DNA from: Candidatus Aminicenantes bacterium UBA1061
GTDB taxonomy: Bacteria; Acidobacteriota; Aminicenantia; Aminicenantales; Saccharicenantaceae
Assembly (NCBI GenBank): GCA_002316315.1
Contig: DCDG01000038.1
Span: 1 to 33,542 of the forward strand
Direction: 5' to 3'
Length of the DNA: 33,542 nucleotides
The notes under the pieces are model-generated. The model saw only the letters and a program-made list of their open reading frames with translations. It was not told the origin of the DNA and made no database searches. Below are positions 7,637-15,899 of the stretch, one piece after another. The position numbers were made by a program, and so were the translations under genes. The stretch's first letter is position 1, and every line of letters starts with the position of its first letter.

Positions 7637-9085
7637 ATGGCCAGAAAAATAACCATAGAACCCGTGACCAGAGTCGAGGGACATGGCAAGGTCACGATTC
7701 ATCTTGATGATGAGGGGCGTGTCTCTCAGGCCCGTTTTCATGTGGTTGAGTTTCGCGGTTTTGAGCGTTTCGTTCAGGGGAGGCCCTATTGGGAGATTCC
7801 TGTTCTCGTCCAGCGCCTGTGCGGCATCTGTCCGGTCAGCCATCACCTGGCTGCTGCCAAAGCGATGGATATCATGGTCGGTGTGCCTCCTGAGAAGCTA
7901 CCGCCAGCAGCTGAAAAAATCAGACGGTTGATGCATTACGGGCAGATGCTCCAGTCACATGCGCTTCATTTCTTCCACTTGGCCTCACCTGATCTTCTCT
8001 TTGGCTTTGAGGCTGATCCGGCTGTGCGCAATATTATCGGCGTGGCTAAATTTCACCGCCAGTTGGCTGTTCATGGCGTTATTCTCAGAAAATTCGGGCA
8101 AGAAATAATTAAGGTGACAGCCGGCAAAAGAATACATGGAACCGGTGCTATTCCTGGAGGAGTCAATAAAAGCCTCACTCCAGAAGAAAGAGATTACTTT
8201 TTAAATTCGGCTGCTCCTTACAATATCGACACCATCATTGATTGGGCACAAGAAGCCGTCGAATTTTTCAAGAAATTACACCAGGAAAACAAAGAGGTCA
8301 TGGATAATTTTGCCGCCTTCCCATCCAACCACTTGAGCCTGGTGCGCAAAGACGGTGCTCTGGATTTTTATCATGGAGTCCTGAGGGCCGTTGATGCCGA
8401 GGGGCGGAAAATTCTTAATGACGTTGATTATCAGGATTATTTAAAATACGTCGGAGAAGAAGTCAGACCCTGGAGTTATATGAAATTCCCCTATCTCAAA
8501 AAACAAGGAAAAGAAAAAGGCTGGTATCGTGTCGGGCCAATAGCCAGGCTGAATACCTGCGATTATATTCCGAGCCCGCGGGCTCAGCAGGAATTTGAGA
8601 TATACAAATCTTATACTGGCGGCAAACCGAACAATATGACTCTTCATAGTCACTGGGCCAGGCTGATTGAACTCCTCCATGCAGCAGAAGTAATCAAAGA
8701 TCTGTTGAATGATAAAGATATTACAGGAGAAAAGCTGATCAAGAAAGGCAAAAAGAAACAGGAAGGAGTTGGCCTGATCGAAGCGCCGCGTGGGACGCTC
8801 TTCCATCATTATCGGATTAACCGTGATGATCTGATAGTGATGGCTAACCTGATTGTCTCTACGACCAATAACAACGAAGCATATAATCAGGCTGTTCGCT
8901 GGGTAGCTGAAAATTATATTTCTGAAAAGCCGCAAATTACTGAAGGGATGCTCAACCGGGTGGAAGTGGCTATCCGGGCTTATGACCCCTGTCTGAGCTG
9001 TGCGACTCATGCTCTTGGGAAAATGCCGCTCGAGATTGATCTTTACGATGCCCAGGGCCAGCTCCTGGATAGAAAAAGGAAATAA
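7637..9085 (+). CDS. hoxH: NAD-reducing [NiFe] hydrogenase large subunit HoxH
   Basis: Catalytic subunit holding the Ni-Fe(CN)2CO site that splits or makes H2. The 482 residues run from the ATG at 7637, which has GAGG 9 bases upstream; an in-frame TTG at 7622 is less likely. The nickel ligands are Cys62 and Cys65 (QRLCGICP) and Cys452 and Cys455 (DPCLSCATH). RVEGH is at 12-16. After His458 a 24-residue tail (ALGKMPLE to the end) is the expected peptide removed by the maturation protease. With HoxFUY this fits group 3d, bidirectional NAD-linked hydrogenase. Confidence 0.95.
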   Translation: MARKITIEPVTRVEGHGKVTIHLDDEGRVSQARFHVVEFRGFERFVQGRPYWEIPVLVQRLCGICPVSHHLAAAKAMDIMVGVPPEKLPPAAEKIRRLMHYGQMLQSHALHFFHLASPDLLFGFEADPAVRNIIGVAKFHRQLAVHGVILRKFGQEIIKVTAGKRIHGTGAIPGGVNKSLTPEERDYFLNSAAPYNIDTIIDWAQEAVEFFKKLHQENKEVMDNFAAFPSNHLSLVRKDGALDFYHGVLRAVDAEGRKILNDVDYQDYLKYVGEEVRPWSYMKFPYLKKQGKEKGWYRVGPIARLNTCDYIPSPRAQQEFEIYKSYTGGKPNNMTLHSHWARLIELLHAAEVIKDLLNDKDITGEKLIKKGKKKQEGVGLIEAPRGTLFHHYRINRDDLIVMANLIVSTTNNNEAYNQAVRWVAENYISEKPQITEGMLNRVEVAIRAYDPCLSCATHALGKMPLEIDLYDAQGQLLDRKRK

Positions 9086-9642
9086 CGACGAAACCGGAAG
9101 TCAGAAATAATAAAATTCTTGTTTTCGGTATTGGTAATCCGGGACGACAGGATGACGGACTCGGCCCGGAGTTTGTTGCTTGTCTGGAAAAAGCCAGATG
9201 TCCCAAGCTAACTCTTGAAGCTGACTACCAGCTTCAGGTAGAGGATGCCTTACTCTTTTCTGAACAGCAACTGGTGGTGGTTGTTGATGCTATAAGATCA
9301 GGCAATAAGCCCTTTGTTTTTAAAAAGATAAAACCGGCTGGTAATTATAGCTTTACCACTCATAATCTTTCACCAGAAGCTCTTATTTACCTGACTCAAC
9401 TTCTTTATGAGAAAAGACCAGAAGCCTGGCTCCTTGGTATCAGGGGATACCGGTTTTCGCTCGGAGAAAAACTCAGTGCGGAAGCCAGGCACAATTTCGA
9501 TCAGGCCTATAAGTTTTTTATTAAGTTTTTAAAAATCGTAACAACTTCTGGGCTGGCTTCTGCTATAATTGAGTTTGAAGCTGAAATATCATCCCGAGGT
9601 AAAAAATATGGAGCAAAAGAAAAAAGAACTTCTGGTACTTGA
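9082..9642 (+). CDS. Hydrogenase maturation endopeptidase (HoxW/HyaD type), start codon not canonical
   Basis: Peptidase that trims the HoxH C-terminal tail after nickel insertion. The frame encodes the family start VFGIGNPGRQDDGLGPEF (codons from 9121), the Asp of LVVVVDAI and the His of FTTHNL, matching the three nickel-sensing positions of HybD/HycI. No ATG, GTG or TTG precedes the first motif: between the stop at 9070 and 9121 the frame offers only ATA (9082) and ATT (9115). The first canonical start, GTG at 9274, would delete the essential N-terminus. The ATA overlaps the hoxH stop (ATAA), as if an ATGA overlap had mutated. The coordinate 9082 is the outer bound. The 3' end overlaps hypB by 35 bases. 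Confidence 0.75.
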   Translation: MTTKPEVRNNKILVFGIGNPGRQDDGLGPEFVACLEKARCPKLTLEADYQLQVEDALLFSEQQLVVVVDAIRSGNKPFVFKKIKPAGNYSFTTHNLSPEALIYLTQLLYEKRPEAWLLGIRGYRFSLGEKLSAEARHNFDQAYKFFIKFLKIVTTSGLASAIIEFEAEISSRGKKYGAKEKRTSGT

Positions 9643-10303
9643 GGATATTCTCGGCTCAAACAAAAGAATTGCCGGAGAGATTAAAAAGAAACTGGAAGAG
9701 CACGGCATCCTGGCTGTTAATCTGCTAAGCTCGCCTGGCTCGGGTAAAACATCGCTTCTTGAAAAAATCGGTTCGAAACTTAAAGACAATTACCAGTTGG
9801 GGGTTATTGAAGGCGATATAGAAACAGAAAGAGATGCCGAAAGAATCAGAAAAATTGGCCTGCCAGCCTGGCAGATTACCACTCACGGTGCCTGTCACCT
9901 CGAAGCAAAAATGCTGGCTAAAATTTTCGATCAAATACCGGCCGACCTGGATTTTTTGTTTATAGAAAATGTCGGGAATTTAGTTTGCCCGGCCAGCTTT
10001 GACCTGGGTGAAGGCCTGCGTTTTGTCCTGCTCTCGGTGCCAGAGGGCGATGATAAGCCCAAAAAATACCCGGAAGCCTTTATAACCTCGCAGGTCCTGG
10101 CCCTCACCAAATGTGATCTTCTGCCCTATCTTCCTTTTGACACTGACCGCGTCATCAAGGAAGCTTTGGAAATTAATCCAGCCCTTAAAGTCTTCAAAAC
10201 CTCGGCAGTAAGCGGCGAAGGTCTGGACGAGCTCTGCGCTTTTTTAGAGGCTGAACTTAAATTGAGGCGCCACCAAAATGCACGAGCTATCACTGGTAGC
10301 TGA
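9608..10303 (+). CDS. hypB: Hydrogenase nickel incorporation GTPase HypB
   Basis: GTPase that works with HypA to load nickel into the hydrogenase large subunit. 231 residues from the ATG at 9608, which has GAGG 8 bases upstream. Motifs are Walker A SPGSGKTS (42-49), VIEGDIETERDA, the metal-binding Cys-His pair in GACHLEA, ENVGNLVCP (third metal Cys), and the G-domain TKCDLL. The N-terminal CxxCGC high-affinity nickel motif of some HypB proteins is absent. It overlaps the protease gene upstream by 35 bases and hypA downstream by 26 bases. Confidence 0.95.
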   Translation: MEQKKKELLVLEDILGSNKRIAGEIKKKLEEHGILAVNLLSSPGSGKTSLLEKIGSKLKDNYQLGVIEGDIETERDAERIRKIGLPAWQITTHGACHLEAKMLAKIFDQIPADLDFLFIENVGNLVCPASFDLGEGLRFVLLSVPEGDDKPKKYPEAFITSQVLALTKCDLLPYLPFDTDRVIKEALEINPALKVFKTSAVSGEGLDELCAFLEAELKLRRHQNARAITGS

Positions 10304-10637
10304 CCTCTTTACCATCATTGAAGAGCAGGCCCGCCAGGCGGGAGCTAAAAAGGTTACAAAAGTCAGTGTTTCTGTTGGAGAGTTATCGGGAGTTGTACCG
10401 GATCTTTTTCGCTCAGCTTTCCAGAGTTACAAAAAAGGAACAATTGCCGATAAATCCAGGCTTCAGCTGAAAATGGTCAAAATTAAGTTCAAATGTCGGA
10501 GCTGCGGCCGGGAAATTACTGCCAGAAATATCATGGATGAATCTTTTTCTTATGTCTGTCCGGCCTGCGGCTCAAGGGACATGGAGCTGGTCGCCGGCCG
10601 CGATCTCTATTTGGAAAAGCTGGAGATAGAAACCTGA
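10278..10637 (+). CDS. hypA: Hydrogenase nickel chaperone HypA
   Basis: Small nickel metallochaperone of 119 residues. The N-terminus MHE contains the nickel ligand His2. The zinc site is two CxxC pairs (Cys73/76 and Cys94/97). It starts inside the 3' end of hypB (26-base overlap) and closes the visible hox operon. hypC, hypD, hypE and hypF, needed for the Fe(CN)2CO group, are not here. Confidence 0.96.
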   Translation: MHELSLVADLFTIIEEQARQAGAKKVTKVSVSVGELSGVVPDLFRSAFQSYKKGTIADKSRLQLKMVKIKFKCRSCGREITARNIMDESFSYVCPACGSRDMELVAGRDLYLEKLEIET

Positions 10638-10653
10638 GCTGTCATCGTAAGTT

Positions 10654-10671
10654 AGCCTTTATCAAAAGGCT
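10654..10671 (+). terminator. Hairpin after the hox operon
   Basis: A perfect 7-bp stem (AGCCTTT/AAAGGCT) with loop ATCA lies 17 bases after the hypA stop. The T-rich stretch follows only about 18 bases later, so it may be a weak terminator or an mRNA 3'-end stabiliser. Confidence 0.35.
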
Positions 10672-10731
10672 GTCGCTTATAATTATATTTTTCATTAAAG
10701 GAAAGAGGGCTACACCTGTTTTTGCTTAGTT

Positions 10732-10898
10732 CTACCACCGGAGAATTCTTGTGAATTTTCTATATTTCTGAAGAGTTGTTTTGGCCACGGGATTATTTTC
10801 ATCGGTTGCAGAGAGAAACAGGTTATGATGCCCGATCACAACAACAAATAACTATTGATATACCGATCCCAAAAAGGAGTCAGCCAATTACGATCCAT
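10732..10898 (-). pseudogene. Possible decayed ORF downstream of the MetH activation gene
   Basis: On the minus strand a frame from ATG 10898 (MDRNWLTPFWDRYINSY) stops at a TGA. A second frame then reads on as LFLSATDENNPVAKTTLQKY and further to 10732. The two join if a one-base shift occurred near the TTG-triplet run (about 10843-10853). The alternating pattern and a run like LFLSATDE...LQKYRKF resemble the last strand of a beta-propeller protein, but this is weak. The rest of this 288-base intergenic region shows only the hairpin at 10654. Confidence 0.18.
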
Positions 10899-10925
10899 TT
10901 TTCTGTAAGTAATTTTTCCGAAGGT

Positions 10926-11837
10926 TTAAAAATATTTTGAGGCATCGGGATGATGAAGAATAATAGCGGTGGTAGTTAACTCCGGCACAAGCTGAAAAGT
11001 CTCGGTAAGCGAAACGCCGATTTTTTCTCCGTTTAAAAGTTCCAGTATCTTTTCCTGGTCCTCAAGCTGTGGAAAAGCAGAGTAGCCGGGACTAAGTCTT
11101 CTGCCCCGGTATTTTTTCCTCAAGCTGGCAGCATAATCCGGCCTCTTCTTAGCCTCTAATCCCAGTTCCTGCCTTATTTTAAAATGGATATATTCAGCCA
11201 GTGCTTCGGTTAATTCGGCGCCAAAACCGTGCCAGAGAAAATAATCGGCATAATCGCCTCTGGCCCACTTGTCCTTAATAAATTCATCAAGTTTGCGGCC
11301 ACTGGTCACCAGGGAAAAAGCCACCACATCTTTTTGATTTTCTGACTCCGGCAGAAAAAAATCAGCCAGGCTGATGGCCGGAAAGGATTTAAGACCCGGA
11401 AAATCGAAGACCAGAGGAGAACTGTCTTCTTCGCTTCGGAAGACCAGAAGTTTATTCCTCTGGCTCGAGGCAGAGAAATAGCCATAAGCAGCCTGAAATT
11501 GCAGTAAATCATTTTGCCTGGCTTCCTCTAAAAAACTGGAGAGAAGAGCCTCAGGAATAAGACGCGAATTAATGGGCAGATTCACCTTTTCCTTTAGCTG
11601 CCAGCGACTGCAGACCAGAACCTTTTTATTAAGAAAAGGCAGAACTTTCTCCGGAGATATTTTCTTTAACCGCCGCTTACCCCAGAAAGGCGGCTGTGGA
11701 ATTTCTTCTGGCTGTAATCGCCTGACTTTACCGGTCTCTTTTAATGCTTTCCTGTGACTCATGACGTTTGCTTTCCTTCCCAACCCTTTGCTTGTTATTA
11801 TTTGAAGATCTTTCTGACCTCTGCCTTCTTCATCCAT
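10926..11837 (-). CDS. Separate methionine synthase activation (AdoMet-binding) domain protein
   Basis: Corresponds to the C-terminal reactivation domain of cobalamin-dependent methionine synthase, which uses AdoMet and a reductant to rescue oxidised cob(II)alamin. The family core is clear near the C-terminus: RGRRLSPGYSAFP, IGVSLTETFQLVP and HHPDASKYF. The 303 residues fit a free-standing version, as known from the split MetH of Thermotoga maritima. The neighbouring metH lacks this domain, so the two should act together. The start is uncertain. ATG at 11837 has GGGG 4 bases upstream. ATG at 11762 (GGAAAG 8 bases upstream) would give 278 residues and remove overlap with a small ORF at 11798-11944. 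Confidence 0.88.
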   Translation of the reverse strand: MDEEGRGQKDLQIITSKGLGRKANVMSHRKALKETGKVRRLQPEEIPQPPFWGKRRLKKISPEKVLPFLNKKVLVCSRWQLKEKVNLPINSRLIPEALLSSFLEEARQNDLLQFQAAYGYFSASSQRNKLLVFRSEEDSSPLVFDFPGLKSFPAISLADFFLPESENQKDVVAFSLVTSGRKLDEFIKDKWARGDYADYFLWHGFGAELTEALAEYIHFKIRQELGLEAKKRPDYAASLRKKYRGRRLSPGYSAFPQLEDQEKILELLNGEKIGVSLTETFQLVPELTTTAIILHHPDASKYF

Positions 11838-11944
11838 TTCTCCCCTTTTTCATCTAATTTATTAGACAGATCGTTCACTGTTTTCAGCCTGAAAGATAAT
11901 GCCCGATAGGAAATCAGACCAACACCCAGGTTTAAGAAATTCAT
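11798..11944 (-). CDS. Possible 48-residue small protein between metH and its activation gene
   Basis: An ATG at 11944 with GGGG 6 bases upstream opens a 48-codon frame. It begins MNFLNLGVGLISYRALSF (short hydrophobic/amphipathic) and continues into a Lys/Glu-rich helix (NKLDEKGEKWMKKAEVRK). It fills most of the 181-base gap after metH and ends 36 bases before the alternative activation-gene ATG at 11762. It has no family I recognise. An upstream ATG at 11960 with a good GGAGG reads another frame of about 36 codons, so this region may be decayed or may encode just one of these. Confidence 0.28.
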   Translation of the reverse strand: MNFLNLGVGLISYRALSFRLKTVNDLSNKLDEKGEKWMKKAEVRKIFK

Positions 11945-12018
11945 CAGCTGCCCCAATTTCCCGTTTAATCATGATTAAAATCCTCCATATATTTCTCTTC
12001 TTTTATAAAGAAGTCAGC

Positions 12019-14571
12019 CTAAATGATTTTTCCCCTTTTTTCTGTAAGATGTTTCATGATCTCTAAAGCTTCCATGGCATCTTTTCCATAATAGACCTCA
12101 CCCTGATAGGCCGGTTTTAAAACTTTCTCTACAAACCTTCTCTCCAGAGCTGCTCCGCCACACAGGACAGGAATTTTAAAACCATGTTCAGTCAGTGTCT
12201 CTAAATAATCTTTCATCACCCAGCAGGATTTTACCAGCAATCCGCTCAAACCGACGGCCTGTGGCCTGAATTCTTCTATGGCTTTGATAATCTCTTCGAC
12301 CTTCTGGTTTATACCAAGATTAATAACTTCAAAACCATTGGCTTCAAGAATCAAAGCAACGAGATTCTTGCCGATATCATGGACATCACCCTGAACCGTA
12401 GCCAGGACAATTTTACCTTTTCTTTCTTCGCCGCTCCCCGCCGGAAGATATGGTTTGAGAACAGTCAAAGCTTTTTTAACCGTTTCAGCTGATTTAAGAA
12501 CAAAAGGCAGCGGTAAATTCTGCTGGCTGAAAAGCTCACCGACTCTGTCCATGCCTTTTAAAAGAAAATTATTGATTATCTCGGGCGGTGAATATTTTTT
12601 AAGAAGCTTCTGGATAAGCACCTCCATTTGAACTGATTCTCCATTTACCACTGCTTCTACCAGGGCTTTCTCCGGTCGGATATTTCCCCTGCTGGATGAC
12701 GGAGTTGTTGAACTCAGCGAAAATTTTTCGACCAGAAGCTCAGCCAGCGGGTCATAACCGGGGCGGCGGTGGTTTAAAATTAAATCCTGGCCCAGCTTTA
12801 AAATTTTCTCCGGTATTTTCTGAAGCGGCCTTATTTTCGAATGATGAATGATAGCCGCATCGAGACCGGCCTTTAGCGCCTGGGATAAAAAAATAGAGTT
12901 TATATAAGGCCTGAGCTCGGTCGGCAAACCATAAGAGACATTGCTTATGCCCAGAATCGTCTGGCACTCTGGAAATCTTTCCTTAAGAAGCCTGATGGCG
13001 GTTAAAGTCTCCCGCGGAGCGTCAGCATAGTGATGGTCTCCGCTGGCCAGCGAAAGAGTCAGCGGATCAAAGAAAATATCAGAAGGCTTGAAATTATTCT
13101 TATTGACCAGTAGATCATAAAGTCTCGAGGCAATACGCAGTTTTTCTTCGGCCTTAAGCGCCAGCCCATTCTCATCAATGGTCAGGGCAACAACTGCCGC
13201 CCCGAATTCCCTGGCCAGGTCTATCGTCTCCTGCGCTCGCTTCCCTCCATCTTCCAGGTTAATCGAGTTAATGATGACTTTACCACCGTAGTTTTTAAGT
13301 GCAGTCTCCAGAGCCGAAATATTACTGCTATCAATCATGACGGGAATTTTGAGCTGGAGATTTAATTTCGGCGTAAAAACTTTCCAGTCCGCTGCTTCCT
13401 CCCGGCCGGGTGTGGCCAGAGCGACATCAGTCAGATGAGCTCCTTCCCGCTCGGCCTCGACAGCCACTTCCAGCATCCCCTCAAATTTTTCTGAGAGCAG
13501 TAGCCGCCGGAAGGCCTGGCTCCCATTGACATTGGTTCTCTCGGCAATAATTAAAGGCCGCGGCTTGACCCGAAAAGGCTGAGCTCTGAAGGTCGAAGCA
13601 CAGCCGGGGGAGAAGCGGTAATGTCTCCGGACCGGATGAAGACCGTCAACTTCTCTTACCACCGCTTTTAAATGCTCGGGTGTTGTTCCACAGCAGCCAC
13701 CGACCAGACGCACCCCGAACTCCTCCACAAATCTTTTGATTTCTGTGGCCAGCCCCGGCGGAGAAAGATCATAGATGTATTTTCCACCTTCTAGAACCGG
13801 ACGTCCGGCATTGGGCAGAGCCGAAAGAAGAAAAGGTGAATTCTTTTTTAACTGCCGCAGCGCCTCAACCATAGCCTGTGGACCATCGCCGCAATTCAGT
13901 CCTAAAGAAAAAAGAGGAAAACTGGAAAGAGCCGTGATGAGGGTCAGCATGTCTGTTCCCAGAAGAAGACACCCCGCCTTATCCACCGTCACCGTGACCA
14001 TCACCGGCAGTCGCTGATTTTTTTCTTTTTGAACCCTGAAAATAGCAGCCAGAGCGGCTTTTATCTGAAGAAGATCCTGGGCAGTTTCGATCTGAAGAAG
14101 ATCCACCCCACCTTCGACGAGACCCGAGACCTGCTCGTAATAAGAATCTTTCAATTTATCAAAACCGATCTGCCCCAGGCTGGGCAACTTTTTCCCCGGT
14201 CCAATTGAGCCCGAAACAAATCGCTGGCGCGAAGCGGTGGAAAAAGAAGAGACAACTTCCTTAGCCAGCCGGGCGGCGGCCAGATTAATCTCGTAAGCTT
14301 TATCCCCGAGGCCGTATTCTTCAAGGACAGCGCGATTAGCTCCAAACGTATTAGTTTCAATAATTTCACAACCGGCTTCAAGAAAAGAAGCATGGACTTC
14401 ACCTACCACCTGCGGCCGGGAAAGGTTAAGAATTTCATAGCAACCTTCCTTTCCGCGGAAATCGTCTGGCGTTAGACTGAATTTCTGGAGACTGGTACCC
14501 ATAGCGCCGTCAAAAACTATGACCTTCTCTTTAACCCTTTTCTCAATTTTATTTTCTTTTTTTCTGCTCAT
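12019..14571 (-). CDS. metH: Cobalamin-dependent methionine synthase lacking the reactivation domain
   Basis: Transfers the methyl group of 5-methyltetrahydrofolate to homocysteine through B12. The 850 residues hold three parts. The homocysteine domain (about 12-310) has zinc ligands Cys227, Cys293 and Cys294 (GLNCGDG, GGCCGTT). The pterin-binding domain (about 335-600) has IIAERTNVNG. The cobalamin cap plus Rossmann domain (about 640-850) has DVHDIG, with His731 as the cobalt ligand, and SGLLVKS. E. coli MetH has about 1227 residues; the missing C-terminal domain is supplied by the gene at 10926-11837. It follows metF by 17 bases and is clearly in one operon with it. Confidence 0.95.
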   Translation of the reverse strand: MSRKKENKIEKRVKEKVIVFDGAMGTSLQKFSLTPDDFRGKEGCYEILNLSRPQVVGEVHASFLEAGCEIIETNTFGANRAVLEEYGLGDKAYEINLAAARLAKEVVSSFSTASRQRFVSGSIGPGKKLPSLGQIGFDKLKDSYYEQVSGLVEGGVDLLQIETAQDLLQIKAALAAIFRVQKEKNQRLPVMVTVTVDKAGCLLLGTDMLTLITALSSFPLFSLGLNCGDGPQAMVEALRQLKKNSPFLLSALPNAGRPVLEGGKYIYDLSPPGLATEIKRFVEEFGVRLVGGCCGTTPEHLKAVVREVDGLHPVRRHYRFSPGCASTFRAQPFRVKPRPLIIAERTNVNGSQAFRRLLLSEKFEGMLEVAVEAEREGAHLTDVALATPGREEAADWKVFTPKLNLQLKIPVMIDSSNISALETALKNYGGKVIINSINLEDGGKRAQETIDLAREFGAAVVALTIDENGLALKAEEKLRIASRLYDLLVNKNNFKPSDIFFDPLTLSLASGDHHYADAPRETLTAIRLLKERFPECQTILGISNVSYGLPTELRPYINSIFLSQALKAGLDAAIIHHSKIRPLQKIPEKILKLGQDLILNHRRPGYDPLAELLVEKFSLSSTTPSSSRGNIRPEKALVEAVVNGESVQMEVLIQKLLKKYSPPEIINNFLLKGMDRVGELFSQQNLPLPFVLKSAETVKKALTVLKPYLPAGSGEERKGKIVLATVQGDVHDIGKNLVALILEANGFEVINLGINQKVEEIIKAIEEFRPQAVGLSGLLVKSCWVMKDYLETLTEHGFKIPVLCGGAALERRFVEKVLKPAYQGEVYYGKDAMEALEIMKHLTEKRGKII

Positions 14572-14588
14572 ACTCTCACCTGCTGGTT

Positions 14589-15542
14589 TTACCTTTTAAA
14601 CAAAATCTTAAGCAAATCCAGGACCGGGTCCTTTTGACTCATGGTAAAAACATGAATCCCAGGAGCGCCACCTTCCAGTAATTTTTCAGCCAGTTCCAGA
14701 CCAAACTTCAAGCCTGTTTTCTTCTCCTCTTCAGCCGTCCGGCAGACTTCGAAAGCCTCAACCATGGCCGGTGGCAGACTGACTCCAAAAGTCGCCGGTA
14801 TTCTGGTCAGCTGCTTTTGATTATAGAGCAGTTTAAAACCGGGCATAACTGGCACCTTTATCCCGGCTTCCTTTAAACGGCCAAGATAATTTTGATAAAT
14901 TTCGGCTGAAAAAAACATCTGCGTAATAATAAATCGGGCACCGGCCTCAACTTTCTCCTGGAGATGTAACAGATCAAACTCCATACTCGGCGACTCAGGA
15001 TGCTTTTCCGGATAGCCGGCCACTCCACAGCAAAAATCAGTCCCCGCCGCTGGCTTCACCCCTTCCAGGTAATAACCATGATTTAAATTATCAATCTGCC
15101 TGACCAGTTCACAGGCATGGGCGTGGCCGCCAGGCTCCGGTCTGAATTCTTTTTCCCCTGGTTGCGGATCACCACGGATGACAAATATATTCTCGAGTCC
15201 CAGATAGTGAAGTTCAAGCAGAGCATCTTCGAGTTCATAGCGGTTAAAACCGGCACAGATCAGATGCGGCACCGTTTCTACCCCAAATTTGTGCTTCAGG
15301 CCGGCCGAAATGGCTACTGTTCCTGGTCTTCGCTGGCGGCGGATCTTAATTTCCTGACCATTTTCGACCGACCACCAATTTTGAGCCTGGTGAAAAGTCA
15401 CACTGATAAAGAGAGGATCAAATTCAAGAAAAGGATCAATCAGGCGATAGAGGTCCTCGACATTTGAACCTTTATCTGGCGGCAGAATTTCAAGCGACAG
15501 GACTGGCTTTTTTCTGCCGATCAGGGCTTCGCTTACTTTCAT
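14589..15542 (-). CDS. metF: 5,10-methylenetetrahydrofolate reductase
   Basis: Flavoprotein that makes 5-methyltetrahydrofolate for MetH. The 317 residues have the N-terminal SLEILPPDKG (catalytic Glu in the position of the family SFEFFPP motif), VIRGDPQPGE, and TQMFFSAEIYQNYL with the folate-contacting FF pair. GGAGG lies just upstream of the ATG. It is the first enzyme gene of the metF-metH unit and has a long 5' leader (15543 to about 15865) with a hairpin and a small ORF, which may carry regulation. Confidence 0.94.
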   Translation of the reverse strand: MKVSEALIGRKKPVLSLEILPPDKGSNVEDLYRLIDPFLEFDPLFISVTFHQAQNWWSVENGQEIKIRRQRRPGTVAISAGLKHKFGVETVPHLICAGFNRYELEDALLELHYLGLENIFVIRGDPQPGEKEFRPEPGGHAHACELVRQIDNLNHGYYLEGVKPAAGTDFCCGVAGYPEKHPESPSMEFDLLHLQEKVEAGARFIITQMFFSAEIYQNYLGRLKEAGIKVPVMPGFKLLYNQKQLTRIPATFGVSLPPAMVEAFEVCRTAEEEKKTGLKFGLELAEKLLEGGAPGIHVFTMSQKDPVLDLLKILFKR

Positions 15543-15702
15543 TTCGCCTCCTGCTCTAAGATTCTTAAGAAGAGAGAAATAAATCCCGTAGAAAAACTTC
15601 TGGCAGGAATCCCGAACGCAGGCATGGCCGTTAAAGAAAGCCTTAGAAAGCCGCTGACAACAGACGAAAGCAGAATTTCAGGCTAATACAACCTGGGAAA
15701 GG

Positions 15703-15747
15703 AACCCGGCACAGGCTTTATTTTCAAGCCATTCCCGTGCCCGGGTT
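15703..15747 (-). promoter_or_regulatory. Strong hairpin in the metF leader
   Basis: Outer stem AACCCGG-CAC pairs with GTG-CCGGGTT with one bulged base. An inner stem GGCTT/AAGCC closes a 7-base A-rich loop. No T-run follows on either strand, so it is not a simple terminator. It overlaps the end of the small ORF at 15724-15861 and lies about 160 bases before the metF start. I could not match the leader to SAM, SAH, THF or cobalamin riboswitch cores. Confidence 0.4.
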
Positions 15748-15861
15748 AGACATTATCATGGAGGAGCAAAATTCTTTGATTTTATAAGAAAAGAAGCGCT
15801 CTTTGGATGGAAAGTAAATCAGGCTTCTTAAGATTTTTTCACCCAGGGAGTATTTACTCAT
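15724..15861 (-). CDS. Possible 45-residue leader ORF upstream of metF
   Basis: A frame from ATG 15861 encodes 45 residues beginning MSKYSLGEKILRSLIYF and ending PGTGMA. A promoter-like TTGACA/TAATTA pair lies 10 bases upstream, giving a leader of only a few bases and no ribosome binding site. No family is recognised. It could be a real small protein, a leader peptide for metF, or chance. Confidence 0.22.
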   Translation of the reverse strand: MSKYSLGEKILRSLIYFPSKERFFSYKIKEFCSSMIMSNPGTGMA

Positions 15862-15870
15862 AGTGCTTTT

Positions 15871-15899
15871 TAATTAACACAAGTTAGATTACCTGTCAA
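15871..15899 (-). promoter_or_regulatory. Candidate promoter of the metF-metH operon
   Basis: On the minus strand a perfect TTGACA (15894-15899) is followed after 17 bases by TAATTA (15871-15876). It lies 17 bases outside the left end of the IS1380-type element and would give a metF leader of about 320 bases. Confidence 0.45.

Noticed and set aside
8441..9010. 189-codon open frame on the minus strand
   Set aside because: It lies wholly opposite hoxH, whose motifs and frame are certain. The antisense product has no family pattern or ribosome site.
15543..15723. SAM, SAH, THF or cobalamin riboswitch before metF
   Set aside because: I looked for their conserved core boxes in the leader and found none; only an unmatched hairpin is visible.
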